Source: an uncultured Methanomethylovorans sp. | GTDB taxonomy: Archaea > Halobacteriota > Methanosarcinia > Methanosarcinales > Methanosarcinaceae | DNA length: 49,120 nucleotides | NCBI GenBank assembly: GCA_937968035.1 | Contig: CALBTS010000578.1 | Location: 1 to 49,120 of the forward strand | Reading direction: 5' to 3' | In this document: one piece after another, positions 18,135 through 26,676 of the stretch | Layout of the letters: every line of letters starts with the position of its first letter | How positions within the stretch are numbered: the stretch's first letter is position 1 | Made by a program: the position numbers and the translations under genes | The notes under the pieces: model-generated | Seen by the model: the letters and a program-made list of their open reading frames with translations, nothing else | What the model was told of the DNA's origin: nothing | Databases searched by the model: none

Positions 18135-18207
18135 ATTTTGTCGCACCTCTGCACATCAGGTGCACTGCCTCATACTCTATATCCGGTCTCGACACCTCAT
18201 TCTCCAT
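18127..18207 (-). pseudogene. Remnant of a priS 3' end, now a 26-codon frame before gins51
   Basis: The minus strand from ATG 18207 encodes MENEVSRPDIEYEAVHLMCRG plus five residues, then TAG. The EYxAVHLMCRG portion matches the C-terminus of the intact primase at 19538-20722 (EYVAVHLMCRG), while the last residues differ. Its stop overlaps the gins51 ATG, the arrangement expected for the original priS-gins51 junction. GGAAGG lies about 8 nt upstream of the ATG, so it may be translated and couple translation to gins51. Confidence 0.75.
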
Positions 18208-18226
18208 AGTATTTTTCCTTCCAACT

Positions 18227-19213
18227 TTAAAACATAATGGTCCATCCTTCTTTTTGGGCCTGCTGAGATGTATATGACACTCCATCAACCTTTAAACCTT
18301 TATTGTTCAGCAGTGTGATAATACCTCCTTTGTTACCAAGCTTTGCTTGTTGTGACAATGTCACTGTGATAACGGCACCAGCATTGATTATACCTGAAAG
18401 GGTGTGTTTATTTTTCAACCTGTCAGCTATCTGCCAACCCCCAAGATCGATAGGTTCAGGTGAAGTATTGATCAGAGTTACTGTTTCCACCTCAGGTGCT
18501 GAACCAATCGGATTGGCCATTGCAGCTACAATTCTAATAACACCTTCGTTTACTTCCTCAGTAATGGCATGACCTGTTTTATCGTCAGTGTGCCAGGTCT
18601 GTGACTGGAAAGCTAAGAAAACGGCTACCCATTGGTTAGAAGACGGAAAATGGAAAATAAGTGCACCGTCTTGCCAGACCCCATCCTCGTTCCTGTGGGA
18701 TGGGTCATTACCCTGATTCATGTGTATATCGTGAATGCCGTTACCCGGTTTAAAGCCAAAGATCTTGTCGGGAATGTCAGTCTCAGGTCCCCACCGCTCT
18801 CCGAACGCATAGGCAAAAGCATCTTCTTCCTGCATAGCTCGGTCTACATAGTGTTCAACATGATCGCTTAGATCATTGTCAGGTCCCGGCATATTGTGCG
18901 GAATCACCCGCATATCAGCTGGATCGAACAGATTACTGCGAATATAATCAAGTGCTTTTCCCCCAGGATCGCTCTCCAATTTTGTGAAGTCACTTGGCAA
19001 CTCCGGTAAAATTGTGGTGATAGGATGACTAAAATTGTCATTGACTATAAAAAGCAACTCTGAAGGCTTTAACTGCGACATGACATTTACCGCAATACGG
19101 TAGTGGCTGGCGCCAGCTACAATATGTATCTGGTAATGTGGTGTTGATAGGTCCTCTTCACGCTTTGCTCCGATAACCTTGCCCTTAAGAACCCCATATT
19201 TCTCTATAGACAT
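18227..19213 (-). CDS. DUF2278 (YukJ-like) protein with C-terminal lamin-tail-like domain
   Basis: 328 aa. Residues 1 to about 215 match the DUF2278 pattern (YGVLKGKVIG, HYQIHIVAGASHYRIAVNV, HDIHMNQGN, DGALIFHFP, QWVAVFLAFQSQTWHTDD). From about 235 a lamin-tail/LTD-like beta domain follows (VTLINTSPEPIDLGGWQIAD). The family is best known in bacteria and has no assigned function. It interrupts an otherwise conserved archaeal information operon and is flanked downstream by the priS remnant, so acquisition by transfer is likely. AAGGA lies 3 nt before the ATG. Confidence 0.72.
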   Translation of the reverse strand: MSIEKYGVLKGKVIGAKREEDLSTPHYQIHIVAGASHYRIAVNVMSQLKPSELLFIVNDNFSHPITTILPELPSDFTKLESDPGGKALDYIRSNLFDPADMRVIPHNMPGPDNDLSDHVEHYVDRAMQEEDAFAYAFGERWGPETDIPDKIFGFKPGNGIHDIHMNQGNDPSHRNEDGVWQDGALIFHFPSSNQWVAVFLAFQSQTWHTDDKTGHAITEEVNEGVIRIVAAMANPIGSAPEVETVTLINTSPEPIDLGGWQIADRLKNKHTLSGIINAGAVITVTLSQQAKLGNKGGIITLLNNKGLKVDGVSYTSQQAQKEGWTIMF

Positions 19214-19537
19214 GATTCCTTAGCCCCCTATATGCTCAATTTGTAAAAAATGCAATCTGCATCTTCTTTTTAACTCCACTTCCCCGCTCAAAGTTAAAAA
19301 TCTAATACCGTCCAAATCTTCATACGTGTCAAATTAGGGTAGTTTAGCTCCCTATTCACTTTCAGTATTTAGATGCTCATTGGATATATTCTTTTGGAAC
19401 TATATATAAAAAACACGACTGTATAGTGCCAATGAACTGCGATGGGCACCACGTATCAATAGCCACAGATGTATTTAAAAAATTTTAAGTTAGGGCAGTG
19501 CTCTTACAGAGCAGTTTCATCGTAAGATCATATCTTT
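19214..19537. promoter_or_regulatory. 324-nt intergenic region between priS and the DUF2278 gene
   Basis: AT-rich and without a plausible gene. On the minus strand TTTTTTATATATAGTTCC at about 19398-19414 is a good TATA element, which would give the DUF2278 gene a promoter of its own with a leader near 160 nt; another AT-rich tract lies at 19471-19490. No terminator hairpin or long repeat was found. Its presence shows that the downstream ribosomal genes need not depend on the priS promoter. Confidence 0.5.
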
Positions 19538-20722
19538 TCATCCTATCCTGTCTTGTCCAGCTTCCGCAACTCCTCTGCACATAAGGTGTACAGCCACATA
19601 TTCCGGCAGCTCCTGCTCGCCCGGCTCCACCTCGATATCTTTCCCTTTCATCTGCACTGCAAAGGGCTTGATCACTTTTAACCTTACCAATCTTTCACCA
19701 AAAACCACCGCATCTGTTAAGGGCTCGAACTTTTCCAGGTCATCGATATTTAAAGACATTACCTTAAGGCCGGAACCACCATGTAAAGATCCGGGAAGAC
19801 GTATCAAGCGCTTGATGTCAGCTGTAACAGGCTCATCCACAACAGCTGACATTTTCTTAATACCTTCTTCTATCAATGTATTGATTATTTTTTTATTCAG
19901 CCCTGACAGAACATCAATATTACCTTTCTTTAATACTTCCACTTGTGCTTCATCTCTAAAGATCTCTATGATCTGTCGGGCAGTTTTCTCTCCAACGCCT
20001 TTGAATCCCCTTAGGATCTCTTCAGCATCGTCCATGGAAACTATGTTTTTCATGAAAGAAACAAAATACCTGTTTATTCTTCCTTTCCAGCCGCCTTCAG
20101 TTTCCGAGGGAAATACCATCATCTGTGCACTCTCTCTTCCTGCATCTCCACTTACTTCTTTTGTGTCAAGTATCCTTTCAAGGTCTATTCCTTTCGCACT
20201 GACATAATCAACGATCTCACGCCTTTCGGGGCTTTCCAGATGCAGGACAGAAGGGTCAGTTATATGGCAATGGTACCCTCTGCCTCCTGAGAATACAATA
20301 TGTACGTCCTTCTCATCAAATCCGAAGTCATCAAGCAGGAATTCCATTAGTTTAAAAGTTTCTTTTTTTCCCTTTTCCAGCATATCAGCATAAGAAGTGA
20401 TCTTTCCTGGAAGGTGGTCTGAGTCAATATCAAATATCAGATCTGCTTTCTGCCAGTTCTTCTCTTTCATCTTCGGAGCGCTGGGATACTCGTAGTATGC
20501 AACAGAATAATAAGCATGAGCGGGAGCTATTCCTTTCAGGTAGTCCGTGATCTCTCCTTCAGAGCCGAAGGCAATGTGTCTCTTCATGAAAGTTTCAGAA
20601 CTATCGCTGAAAGAGATGAAACCCCATTCGCGGGATATGTGTTCCGGGGGAAGGTGTATCTCAGCCTGTGAGTAATAGCCCCGGAACCTGTTCACAAGAA
20701 AATTCCGTGTCTTCTCATTCAT
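19538..20722 (-). CDS. priS: DNA primase small (catalytic) subunit
   Basis: 394 aa. The archaeo-eukaryotic primase core shows YYSVAYYEYP, the metal-binding FDIDSDH (98-103), and VFSGGRGYHCH (143-152) for nucleotide binding, with RLPGSLHGGSG further on. It synthesises RNA and DNA primers together with PriL. It is divergent from rqcH and lies upstream of the block leading to gins51. The C-terminus EYVAVHLMCRGVAEAGQDRIG is duplicated in part at 18127-18207. No strong ribosome site precedes the ATG, so a short or absent leader is likely. Confidence 0.94.
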   Translation of the reverse strand: MNEKTRNFLVNRFRGYYSQAEIHLPPEHISREWGFISFSDSSETFMKRHIAFGSEGEITDYLKGIAPAHAYYSVAYYEYPSAPKMKEKNWQKADLIFDIDSDHLPGKITSYADMLEKGKKETFKLMEFLLDDFGFDEKDVHIVFSGGRGYHCHITDPSVLHLESPERREIVDYVSAKGIDLERILDTKEVSGDAGRESAQMMVFPSETEGGWKGRINRYFVSFMKNIVSMDDAEEILRGFKGVGEKTARQIIEIFRDEAQVEVLKKGNIDVLSGLNKKIINTLIEEGIKKMSAVVDEPVTADIKRLIRLPGSLHGGSGLKVMSLNIDDLEKFEPLTDAVVFGERLVRLKVIKPFAVQMKGKDIEVEPGEQELPEYVAVHLMCRGVAEAGQDRIG

Positions 20723-20837
20723 TTTCTTCTTTATATCTTGTTGTTATCATTTCATTGTTAGTTCGATTTCCAAATTATCATTAATATTACTTTCTTGTCA
20801 TAAACCTTATAGTCAACACCTGCATTATAGTCGCTTT

Positions 20838-22832
20838 ATGAAAGAGGAAATGACAAGTGCAGATGTTGCAGCTCTTGTGGCAGAACTAAGTTCAGGTGAG
20901 CTCTCGCTCATTGATGCTAAAGTAGGGAAGATCTATCAGCCACTGGAAGATGAGATACGTTTCAACCTCTTTGTTTTCGGTAAGGGTAGGGTGGACTTTA
21001 TAATCCAGGCCGGAAAGAGGGCCCATCTAAGCCAGTATGCTTCTCCGAGCCCTAAGATCCCACAGTCGTTTCCTATGCTACTGCGCAAACATGTAATGAG
21101 CAGCAGGATAGTTTCCATTAAGCAGTATGATTTTGACAGGATAATAGAGATCGGTTTTGTCAGGGGAGGCGTGGAAACGGTCCTGGTGGCTGAGCTTTTT
21201 GCCAGAGGCAATATAGTGCTCATTGACAATGAAAGGCGCATCATTCTTCCCATGAACCCTGCAACATTCAAAGGCCGCAGGGTAAGAAGTGGTGAGATAT
21301 ATAGTTATCCTGAAGCACAGATCAGCCCTCTTGAGGTAAATGAAGAACAGATGCTTACAGTCTTCAGATCATCTGATTCCGACGTGGTACGCACAATAGC
21401 CACCAGGTTCAATCTGGGTGGTCTTCTTTCTGAAGAGGTATGTTCGAGGGCAGGGATCAAAAAGAACCTTCCGGTTTCGGAGGTAGGCTCAGAGGAAATA
21501 GCTTTGCTCCTAAGGGCAATGAAAGAGATATTCTCTCCTTTGCAGACAGGAAAATTAGATCCATGTATCATAAAGAAAGGTGAAGAAGATACCGCTCAGT
21601 CAATAGATGTTGTACCTTTTGAACTGGAAGTATACCGCGAACTGACAAAAGAGCGTTATCCCTCATTTAACAAGGCTTTAGATGAGTATTTTGGTAAAAG
21701 GGAAGCTGCGTCGATCACTGAACAGGCAGTTTCGGTAAAAAAAGAAAAAGTTGATCTTCTGGAGCGCAGGTTAAAGCAGCAGGAAGAAGCTGTGGAGAAG
21801 TATGGTAAAGAGACGGAGAAACAAACGTCCATTGCAGAAACCATTTATGCTAATTATCAGGCTGTAGAAGATGTTTTAAAAGTTCTTGCCAGTGCAAGGG
21901 ATAAAGGTTATTCGTGGGATCAGATAAAGTCCACCATAAAGGCTGCAAAGGATTCTATTCCGGCTGCCAAGTCCATATTGAGCATAGACTCAGCTACAGG
22001 GACAGTGCTGCTTGACATAGGGGGCATGAGAACGAACATAGATGTCACTAAGACCGTTCCTCAGAACGCCCAGGTTTATTATGAAAGATCCAAAAAACTG
22101 GCAAAAAAACAGGAAGGTGCTATAAGGTCTATTGAGCAGACAAAACTGGCCATGCAGAAGAAAGAAAAGCCTGTTGCCAGGAAAGGAGGTACTGTTCGCA
22201 TTAAGAGGCACTGGTATGACAGATTCAGGTGGTTTGTGTCATCGGATGGTTTCCTGGTAATAGGTGGAAGAGATGCCGACACCAATGAGGAGATCTTTGT
22301 AAAGTACATGGAAAAGCGGGACATCGTGCTGCACACCCAGGTGCCAGGTGCACCACTGACCGTGATCAAGACAGGTGGTAAAGAAGTACCGCCACAGACC
22401 ATTGAGGAGGCAGCTTGTTTCGTAGTGTCATATTCCAGCATCTGGAAAGCAGGTCAGTTCAGTGCGGACTGTTACTGGGTAAACCCAACACAGGTTTCGA
22501 AAACTCCGGAGTCAGGTGAATACGTAAAGAAAGGGTCTTTCATTATCCGGGGTGAAAGGAACTATTTAAAGGACGTGCCTGTAGGGGTCGCAGTTGGCAT
22601 TGAAATGGGTGAAGAGACAAGGGTAATAGGCGGTCCCCTTTCTGCAATTAGCGGAAGGGCGAAGCACGTTATGGAGCTGGTGCCAGGCAAGTTCAACCAG
22701 AACGACATAGCAAAAAAGATATACAGGAAATACGTGGATACAATAGGGGATGCATCATTTGTAAAACAGGCAGCTTCTCCTGATAAAATAGCTATGATGT
22801 TACCGCCGGGAGAATCCGACCTTAAGGTTTGA
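20838..22832 (+). CDS. rqcH: NFACT family ribosome quality-control protein (RqcH/Rqc2)
   Basis: 664 aa. Order of parts: NFACT-N domain (MTSADVAALVAELSSG to about 180), helix-hairpin-helix-like middle, a long coiled coil at about 295-350 and 415-450 rich in Lys and Glu, then the NFACT-R domain (about 455-575; HWYDRFRWFVSSDGFLVIGGRDADTNEE). Homologues bind 60S/50S subunits carrying stalled peptidyl-tRNA and add tails to the nascent chain. It lies directly before pelota, the ribosome rescue factor, so the pair covers both steps. No Shine-Dalgarno is seen; the transcript may be leaderless. Confidence 0.9.
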   Translation: MKEEMTSADVAALVAELSSGELSLIDAKVGKIYQPLEDEIRFNLFVFGKGRVDFIIQAGKRAHLSQYASPSPKIPQSFPMLLRKHVMSSRIVSIKQYDFDRIIEIGFVRGGVETVLVAELFARGNIVLIDNERRIILPMNPATFKGRRVRSGEIYSYPEAQISPLEVNEEQMLTVFRSSDSDVVRTIATRFNLGGLLSEEVCSRAGIKKNLPVSEVGSEEIALLLRAMKEIFSPLQTGKLDPCIIKKGEEDTAQSIDVVPFELEVYRELTKERYPSFNKALDEYFGKREAASITEQAVSVKKEKVDLLERRLKQQEEAVEKYGKETEKQTSIAETIYANYQAVEDVLKVLASARDKGYSWDQIKSTIKAAKDSIPAAKSILSIDSATGTVLLDIGGMRTNIDVTKTVPQNAQVYYERSKKLAKKQEGAIRSIEQTKLAMQKKEKPVARKGGTVRIKRHWYDRFRWFVSSDGFLVIGGRDADTNEEIFVKYMEKRDIVLHTQVPGAPLTVIKTGGKEVPPQTIEEAACFVVSYSSIWKAGQFSADCYWVNPTQVSKTPESGEYVKKGSFIIRGERNYLKDVPVGVAVGIEMGEETRVIGGPLSAISGRAKHVMELVPGKFNQNDIAKKIYRKYVDTIGDASFVKQAASPDKIAMMLPPGESDLKV

Positions 22833-22909
22833 TCATGTCCATGAGGGTTGCTTCCATGGTAATTATTTTTAAGTTGCTGTTTGTATGATCATTTTATTCA
22901 GGTGCTGAT

Positions 22910-23950
22910 ATGAGGGTAATGAAAAAGGACCTGCGGGGAAACGATGGGGAAATATCTGTTTTAGCTGAAACTCTTGATGACCTTTGGCATCTCAAATATA
23001 TCATTGAGAAAGGAGACCTCGTTTTTGCTGTAACTAAAAGAAAAGCCGATGTCGCAACCGATAAATTACGTCCGGAAAAAGTAGAGAAGAAAACAGTGAG
23101 GCTTGGGGTCCGTGTGGAGGGTCTGGAATTCCATAAATTCTCCAACAGGCTCAGAGTACATGGTGTTATAGAACACGGTATGGATATTGGGTCCCATCAT
23201 ACTTTCAATATTGAGGAAGGAACTGATCTATCCATCATCAAGGTCTGGAAGAAGGATCAGCTGGAACGAATAGATGAAGCTGAGATAGCTTCCAAGCGGC
23301 CCTCGGTTATTATTGTTGCAGTAGAGGAAGGAGATGCGGATATTGGTCTTGTCAGGCACTATGGTATCGAGGTTTATTCTCATATAACTCAATCTGCAGG
23401 TAAAGCTGAAGGCAATCTGAGGACTGTTTTTTTCCAGGAGATCCTGGATCAATTGACCCATGCTGTTTCCGGCTCGGAGTCAATTGTACTTGCAGGACCG
23501 GGTTTTACAAAAGAGGATTTTCTGAAATATGCTCTGCAAAAAGAACCCGAGATGTTATCAAAGCTAGTTCTTGAAGACACAGCATCCATTGGTATGTCAG
23601 GTTTTCAGGAAGTTTTGCGAAGAGGTGCAGTTGACAGGATCATGGAGCAATCCCGGATTGCACGCGAGGCTAAATTGATGGAAGATCTCTTAAGGGAGAT
23701 AGCAGTGGATGGCAAAGTAGCATACGGTCTGTCAGAAGTGAAAATGGCTCTGGATTATGGTGCAATAGATATACTTCTGATCTGTGACGAGTTATTGAGG
23801 GAAGAAAGGGAAAAAGGTGAGATTGATACTTTTTTGCAGGCCGTGGAGCATTCTCAGGGGAGTATAGTGGTATTTAGCACGGTTTTTGAACCCGGCCAAA
23901 AATTACTGGCTCTTGGAGGCATTGCAGCCCTATTGAGATTCAGGATATAG
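22910..23950 (+). CDS. pelA: mRNA surveillance protein Pelota (aPelota/Dom34)
   Basis: 346 aa with the three-domain eRF1-like build but no GGQ motif. The N-terminal Sm-like domain is clear (ETLDDLWHLKYIIEKGD, RLGVRVEGLEFH), then the central domain (VAVEEGDADIGLVRHYG) and the C-terminal L7Ae-like domain (GKVAYGLSEVKMALDYGAIDILLI). With aEF1-alpha (or ABCE1) it recognises stalled ribosomes with an empty A site and splits them. The site AGGTG precedes the ATG. A gap of 77 nt separates it from rqcH. Confidence 0.95.
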   Translation: MRVMKKDLRGNDGEISVLAETLDDLWHLKYIIEKGDLVFAVTKRKADVATDKLRPEKVEKKTVRLGVRVEGLEFHKFSNRLRVHGVIEHGMDIGSHHTFNIEEGTDLSIIKVWKKDQLERIDEAEIASKRPSVIIVAVEEGDADIGLVRHYGIEVYSHITQSAGKAEGNLRTVFFQEILDQLTHAVSGSESIVLAGPGFTKEDFLKYALQKEPEMLSKLVLEDTASIGMSGFQEVLRRGAVDRIMEQSRIAREAKLMEDLLREIAVDGKVAYGLSEVKMALDYGAIDILLICDELLREEREKGEIDTFLQAVEHSQGSIVVFSTVFEPGQKLLALGGIAALLRFRI

Positions 23951-24435
23951 ATCATTGTGTAACTTCATTTGTATTCAGGCTTCTAAAAGAAGAGCCAGAT
24001 GTTGTTTATTGTATTTAAAATTGTCGAGTCTATCCGCCCTCCTTTCAAATATATATTTGTTATCTTATTTTTAATGTAATAAGGGTTGGATTTTTAATCG
24101 TTTTTAATGATAAAAACGTAGTAGATACCGTTTATTTGTCAATGCACCTTTCATATGTCTTAGAATACAGTATAAAGCCCGATATCGGTCAGATGCATCT
24201 CGCATTCTGTTCTGATTTTCTGCCGTGCCTGAAAGAAACAAAACACATATATACTGCTATTAGAAAGTGTCTTTATGTAGGAGGTGTTTGGCTAAGTTTG
24301 GATAGCTTACAGTATATGCATGAATTTGAATTTATCATTATGTAGCCCGTTTTCTTTGAAGGGTGGTATAACTATACAGTATAAGTGATTTATGATTGTA
24401 TTAATCATTATATGATATTTGGGAAGTGACAAACT
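23951..24435 (+). promoter_or_regulatory. 485-nt region upstream of the GPR1/YaaH transporter
   Basis: No gene is supported; a 69-codon frame at 24136-24345 shows no family features. TATA candidates on the plus strand are at about 24046-24058 (caaatatatatttg) and 24366-24383 (ggtataactatacagtat). The latter would give a leader near 30 nt, the former one near 350 nt. A perfect 8-bp inverted repeat lies at 24099-24118 and a ccgatatcgg palindrome at about 24179. The length suggests complex regulation of the transporter. Confidence 0.5.
24099..24118. repeat. Perfect inverted repeat, candidate operator
   Basis: CGTTTTTA and TAAAAACG are exact inverted copies around a 4-nt centre (atga). It is A/T-rich and lies between the two TATA candidates upstream of the transporter, which suits a dimeric regulator binding site. 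It could also act as a weak terminator after pelA, though no T-run follows directly. Confidence 0.45.
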
Positions 24436-25008
24436 ATGGAAGGCGAAATAACAATTAAAGACACAACGGCAGGAAGCCCGGCAGCAGTAGGTTTCTACGG
24501 TCTTGGGTTTGCAGCTACATTCGCAGGACTTTTAAACATGGGAATGCTCCCGGATGCACTCATGGTGATCGCAATGGCGATTATGCTTGGTGGCATTGCA
24601 GAAGTAATTGCTGGTTGGCAGTTATGGAAAAAAGGCGACACGTTCGGTGCAACAGCATTCACCATATTTGGTCTCTGGTGGCTCGGTTTTTCATACATAA
24701 ACCTCGCTCCAATGGGGCTTTTCAACGCAACATGGGATGCAGCAAGTGCTACATCTATGGGATTTTTCACACTTGTATGGGGAATCATAGCAATTTTGCT
24801 CACACTTGGTACATTAAAGATCGGTCTAAAAATGCTAACCGTGGTCTTTATAGTGCTTGACCTAACATTCCTCAGCCTTGCAGCTGTCTTCTTTGGAATG
24901 CTGCCACTGGGAATCGCAGGAGCAATAACCCTGATCACAGGTCTTGCAGCACTTTATCTTGCCACTGCACTGGTCTTGAATGCAGTTGGAATGAAAATGC
25001 CAATGTAA
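24436..25008 (+). CDS. GPR1/FUN34/YaaH family acetate/succinate transporter
   Basis: 190 aa, six predicted membrane helices, no signal peptide. Members such as bacterial SatP and Methanosarcina AceP move acetate or succinate with protons. The N-terminal family motif, normally NPAPLGL, reads SPAAVGF here, which is an unusual variant. Other family features are kept (GLGFAATFAGLLNMG, GGIAEVIAGWQLWKKGDTFGATAFTIFGLWWL). GTGA lies 7 nt before the ATG. The gene is monocistronic, with a hairpin terminator directly downstream. Confidence 0.85.
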   Translation: MEGEITIKDTTAGSPAAVGFYGLGFAATFAGLLNMGMLPDALMVIAMAIMLGGIAEVIAGWQLWKKGDTFGATAFTIFGLWWLGFSYINLAPMGLFNATWDAASATSMGFFTLVWGIIAILLTLGTLKIGLKMLTVVFIVLDLTFLSLAAVFFGMLPLGIAGAITLITGLAALYLATALVLNAVGMKMPM

Positions 25009-25027
25009 AACAGAACTTGTACGATCT

Positions 25028-25058
25028 GACCGGATCTAACCGGTCAATTCTCTTTTTT
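25028..25058 (+). terminator. Hairpin terminator of the transporter gene
   Basis: GACCGG and CCGGTC form a perfect 6-bp stem around atctaa, followed by a T-rich tract at 25047-25058. It sits between the convergent transporter and dacZ genes. Confidence 0.7.
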
Positions 25059-25069
25059 CAAAAACGAGT

Positions 25070-26005
25070 TTATGCAGGGGTACACCTTTGTGGTCTATCG
25101 ATGCAGATCAATTCTTTTCCATCTATATATATTCTTACCACGCCACCAGATTCTGATACAGTGAAAGCCACAGCGACAGTATCTCTTGTGATGGCTGCTG
25201 CAGATACATGCCGTCCTCCAAGGCCCTTATCAATTTTTATATCTCTGGCATCCACGTCAAGATATCTGCCTGCGGCATGTATCTTTCCCTCTTCCGAGAT
25301 CACAAATACTCCGTCCAGTTGTGCAAGTTCCTTCACTGATTCCCAGTTGTGCTCTTCAAGGATATTACTGTCCTCGGGTGTTTGTCCCAGATATGGGTTG
25401 ATGATAAGAGGATGTGACCTCAGCATGACCTCATCTACATCACCTACGATCAATGCTGTACCCATTTTTTTGCCTTCACGTCCTTTTGTGGCAATATCGA
25501 AACAAATGTTCAAAACAGCACGTACAACTTCAGGCGATACACGTTCTTCACATTCCCGTATCTTTTTAACCATTTCGTTCTCCTTCAGGTCATGGACCAC
25601 TATGGCACAGGAATCTATGCTGCCTATAATCCCAACAACATTCCCCTCTGAAATATTTCCCAGAACATGTTCAATAGCAGCTATGTTTTCCAGTTCTTCT
25701 AACTTATGATAAGACTGGTTGATCATCTTGTCTGTGAAAGTATGTACTCCATTTCCCCCATTGGAGAATATTAGATGATCTATGAGTTCTTTCTGGTCAC
25801 TGAAAGCATGGTAAATAGGAATATTTGTTTTGATCTCTTCAAAACAAAGATCTCCGGAAAGGATTATTGCTGAAGAACTAAGTTCTTCGGCAAGCCTTAC
25901 AGCAGTTTCAATAACAATGATAGTTTTTTCCATGTAGTCCTCTATCTGTCCAGTAGCCTCCTGTTCACTGCTATAATAATCAACGATCATTCCTTTTTGT
26001 TCCAT
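25070..26005 (-). CDS. dacZ: Archaeal diadenylate cyclase, c-di-AMP synthase
   Basis: 311 aa. The C-terminal DAC domain carries AQLDGVFVISEEG (the DGx motif) and LGGRHVSAAAITRDT (the RHxSAA motif), the two catalytic hallmarks that condense two ATP into c-di-AMP. The N-terminal part (about 1-150) is a pyruvate-kinase-like alpha-beta domain typical of DacZ. c-di-AMP governs osmotic balance and is essential in characterised archaea. The TATA element at 26016-26028 is so close that the ATG at 25990 (306 aa; AAGGA just upstream) may be the real start. Confidence 0.88.
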   Translation of the reverse strand: MEQKGMIVDYYSSEQEATGQIEDYMEKTIIVIETAVRLAEELSSSAIILSGDLCFEEIKTNIPIYHAFSDQKELIDHLIFSNGGNGVHTFTDKMINQSYHKLEELENIAAIEHVLGNISEGNVVGIIGSIDSCAIVVHDLKENEMVKKIRECEERVSPEVVRAVLNICFDIATKGREGKKMGTALIVGDVDEVMLRSHPLIINPYLGQTPEDSNILEEHNWESVKELAQLDGVFVISEEGKIHAAGRYLDVDARDIKIDKGLGGRHVSAAAITRDTVAVAFTVSESGGVVRIYIDGKELICIDRPQRCTPA

Positions 26006-26015
26006 TTTGCCCCTC

Positions 26016-26028
26016 TATTTATATAAAG
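26016..26028. promoter_or_regulatory. TATA element near the dacZ start
   Basis: TATTTATATAAAG reads as a TATA box on both strands because it is nearly palindromic. On the minus strand it lies only 11-23 nt from the first dacZ ATG, implying a leaderless or near-leaderless mRNA. On the plus strand it could serve thpR, 85 nt away. Confidence 0.5.
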
Positions 26029-26112
26029 ATTTTATCTCTCATAAAGGTACCTATGTAAGCCAACAGCGCCAGTATTTTATCTTTCCAGTTCCAATTCTAT
26101 AAAGGTGTTTAT

Positions 26113-26658
26113 GTGATCAGGGCATTCGTGGCTGTGGATTTTCCGGAAGAATTCCATGCAAAGATCTCTGCGATACAGTCAAAGTTCATAGGACCTGGAT
26201 TAAGACCAGTAGATCCTAATATTGTACATATCACCCTGAAGTTTCTGGGAGATGTTGATGAGGCACAACTGCCAGAGATCATCACAGCTCTCGATAGACT
26301 GGATTGTCCGTCATTCGATTCAAGAATTTCCGGGGTGGACGCTTTTCCAGGTATGAAGAATCCCAGGATAATATGGTTGGGTGCAGATGGTGACTATTCA
26401 TGTATTCACGGGCAGTTGGAATCATTACTATCAAAAATAGGTTTTAAAAAAGAGCCACGCAAGTTCATTCCACATGCGACTCTTGCCAGGGTCACATATC
26501 TGTCCAATCCTCGAAAGAAAGAACTTATCTCTGCAATAGATCCTCTCAGGGATTTTGATGTGGGCCTGATGAATGTTCATACAGTTAAGCTCAAGAAAAG
26601 TACCCTGACTCCACAGGGTCCCATATATGAGACCCTGCACGAGGTTGATCTGCCCTGA
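26113..26658 (+). CDS. thpR: RNA 2',3'-cyclic phosphodiesterase (2H superfamily)
   Basis: 181 aa. The two HxT motifs of the 2H family are present: HITLKFLGD (about 37) and HATLARV (about 119). The N-terminus IRAFVAVDFPEEFH is characteristic of ThpR/LigT. It opens 2',3'-cyclic phosphate ends of RNA, as produced by tRNA splicing, to 2'-phosphate. The start is GTG at 26113. It is alone on its strand, convergent with apbE. Confidence 0.92.
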   Translation: MIRAFVAVDFPEEFHAKISAIQSKFIGPGLRPVDPNIVHITLKFLGDVDEAQLPEIITALDRLDCPSFDSRISGVDAFPGMKNPRIIWLGADGDYSCIHGQLESLLSKIGFKKEPRKFIPHATLARVTYLSNPRKKELISAIDPLRDFDVGLMNVHTVKLKKSTLTPQGPIYETLHEVDLP

Positions 26659-26676
26659 TTATAGTGAATGTCACTT

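Noticed and set aside
19395..19410. Possible mobile element ends around the DUF2278 insertion
   Set aside because: No transposase, terminal inverted repeats or target duplications could be found flanking the insertion.
24136..24345. 69-codon open frame upstream of the YaaH-type transporter
   Set aside because: No ribosome site, no family pattern, and it lies in an AT-rich promoter region.
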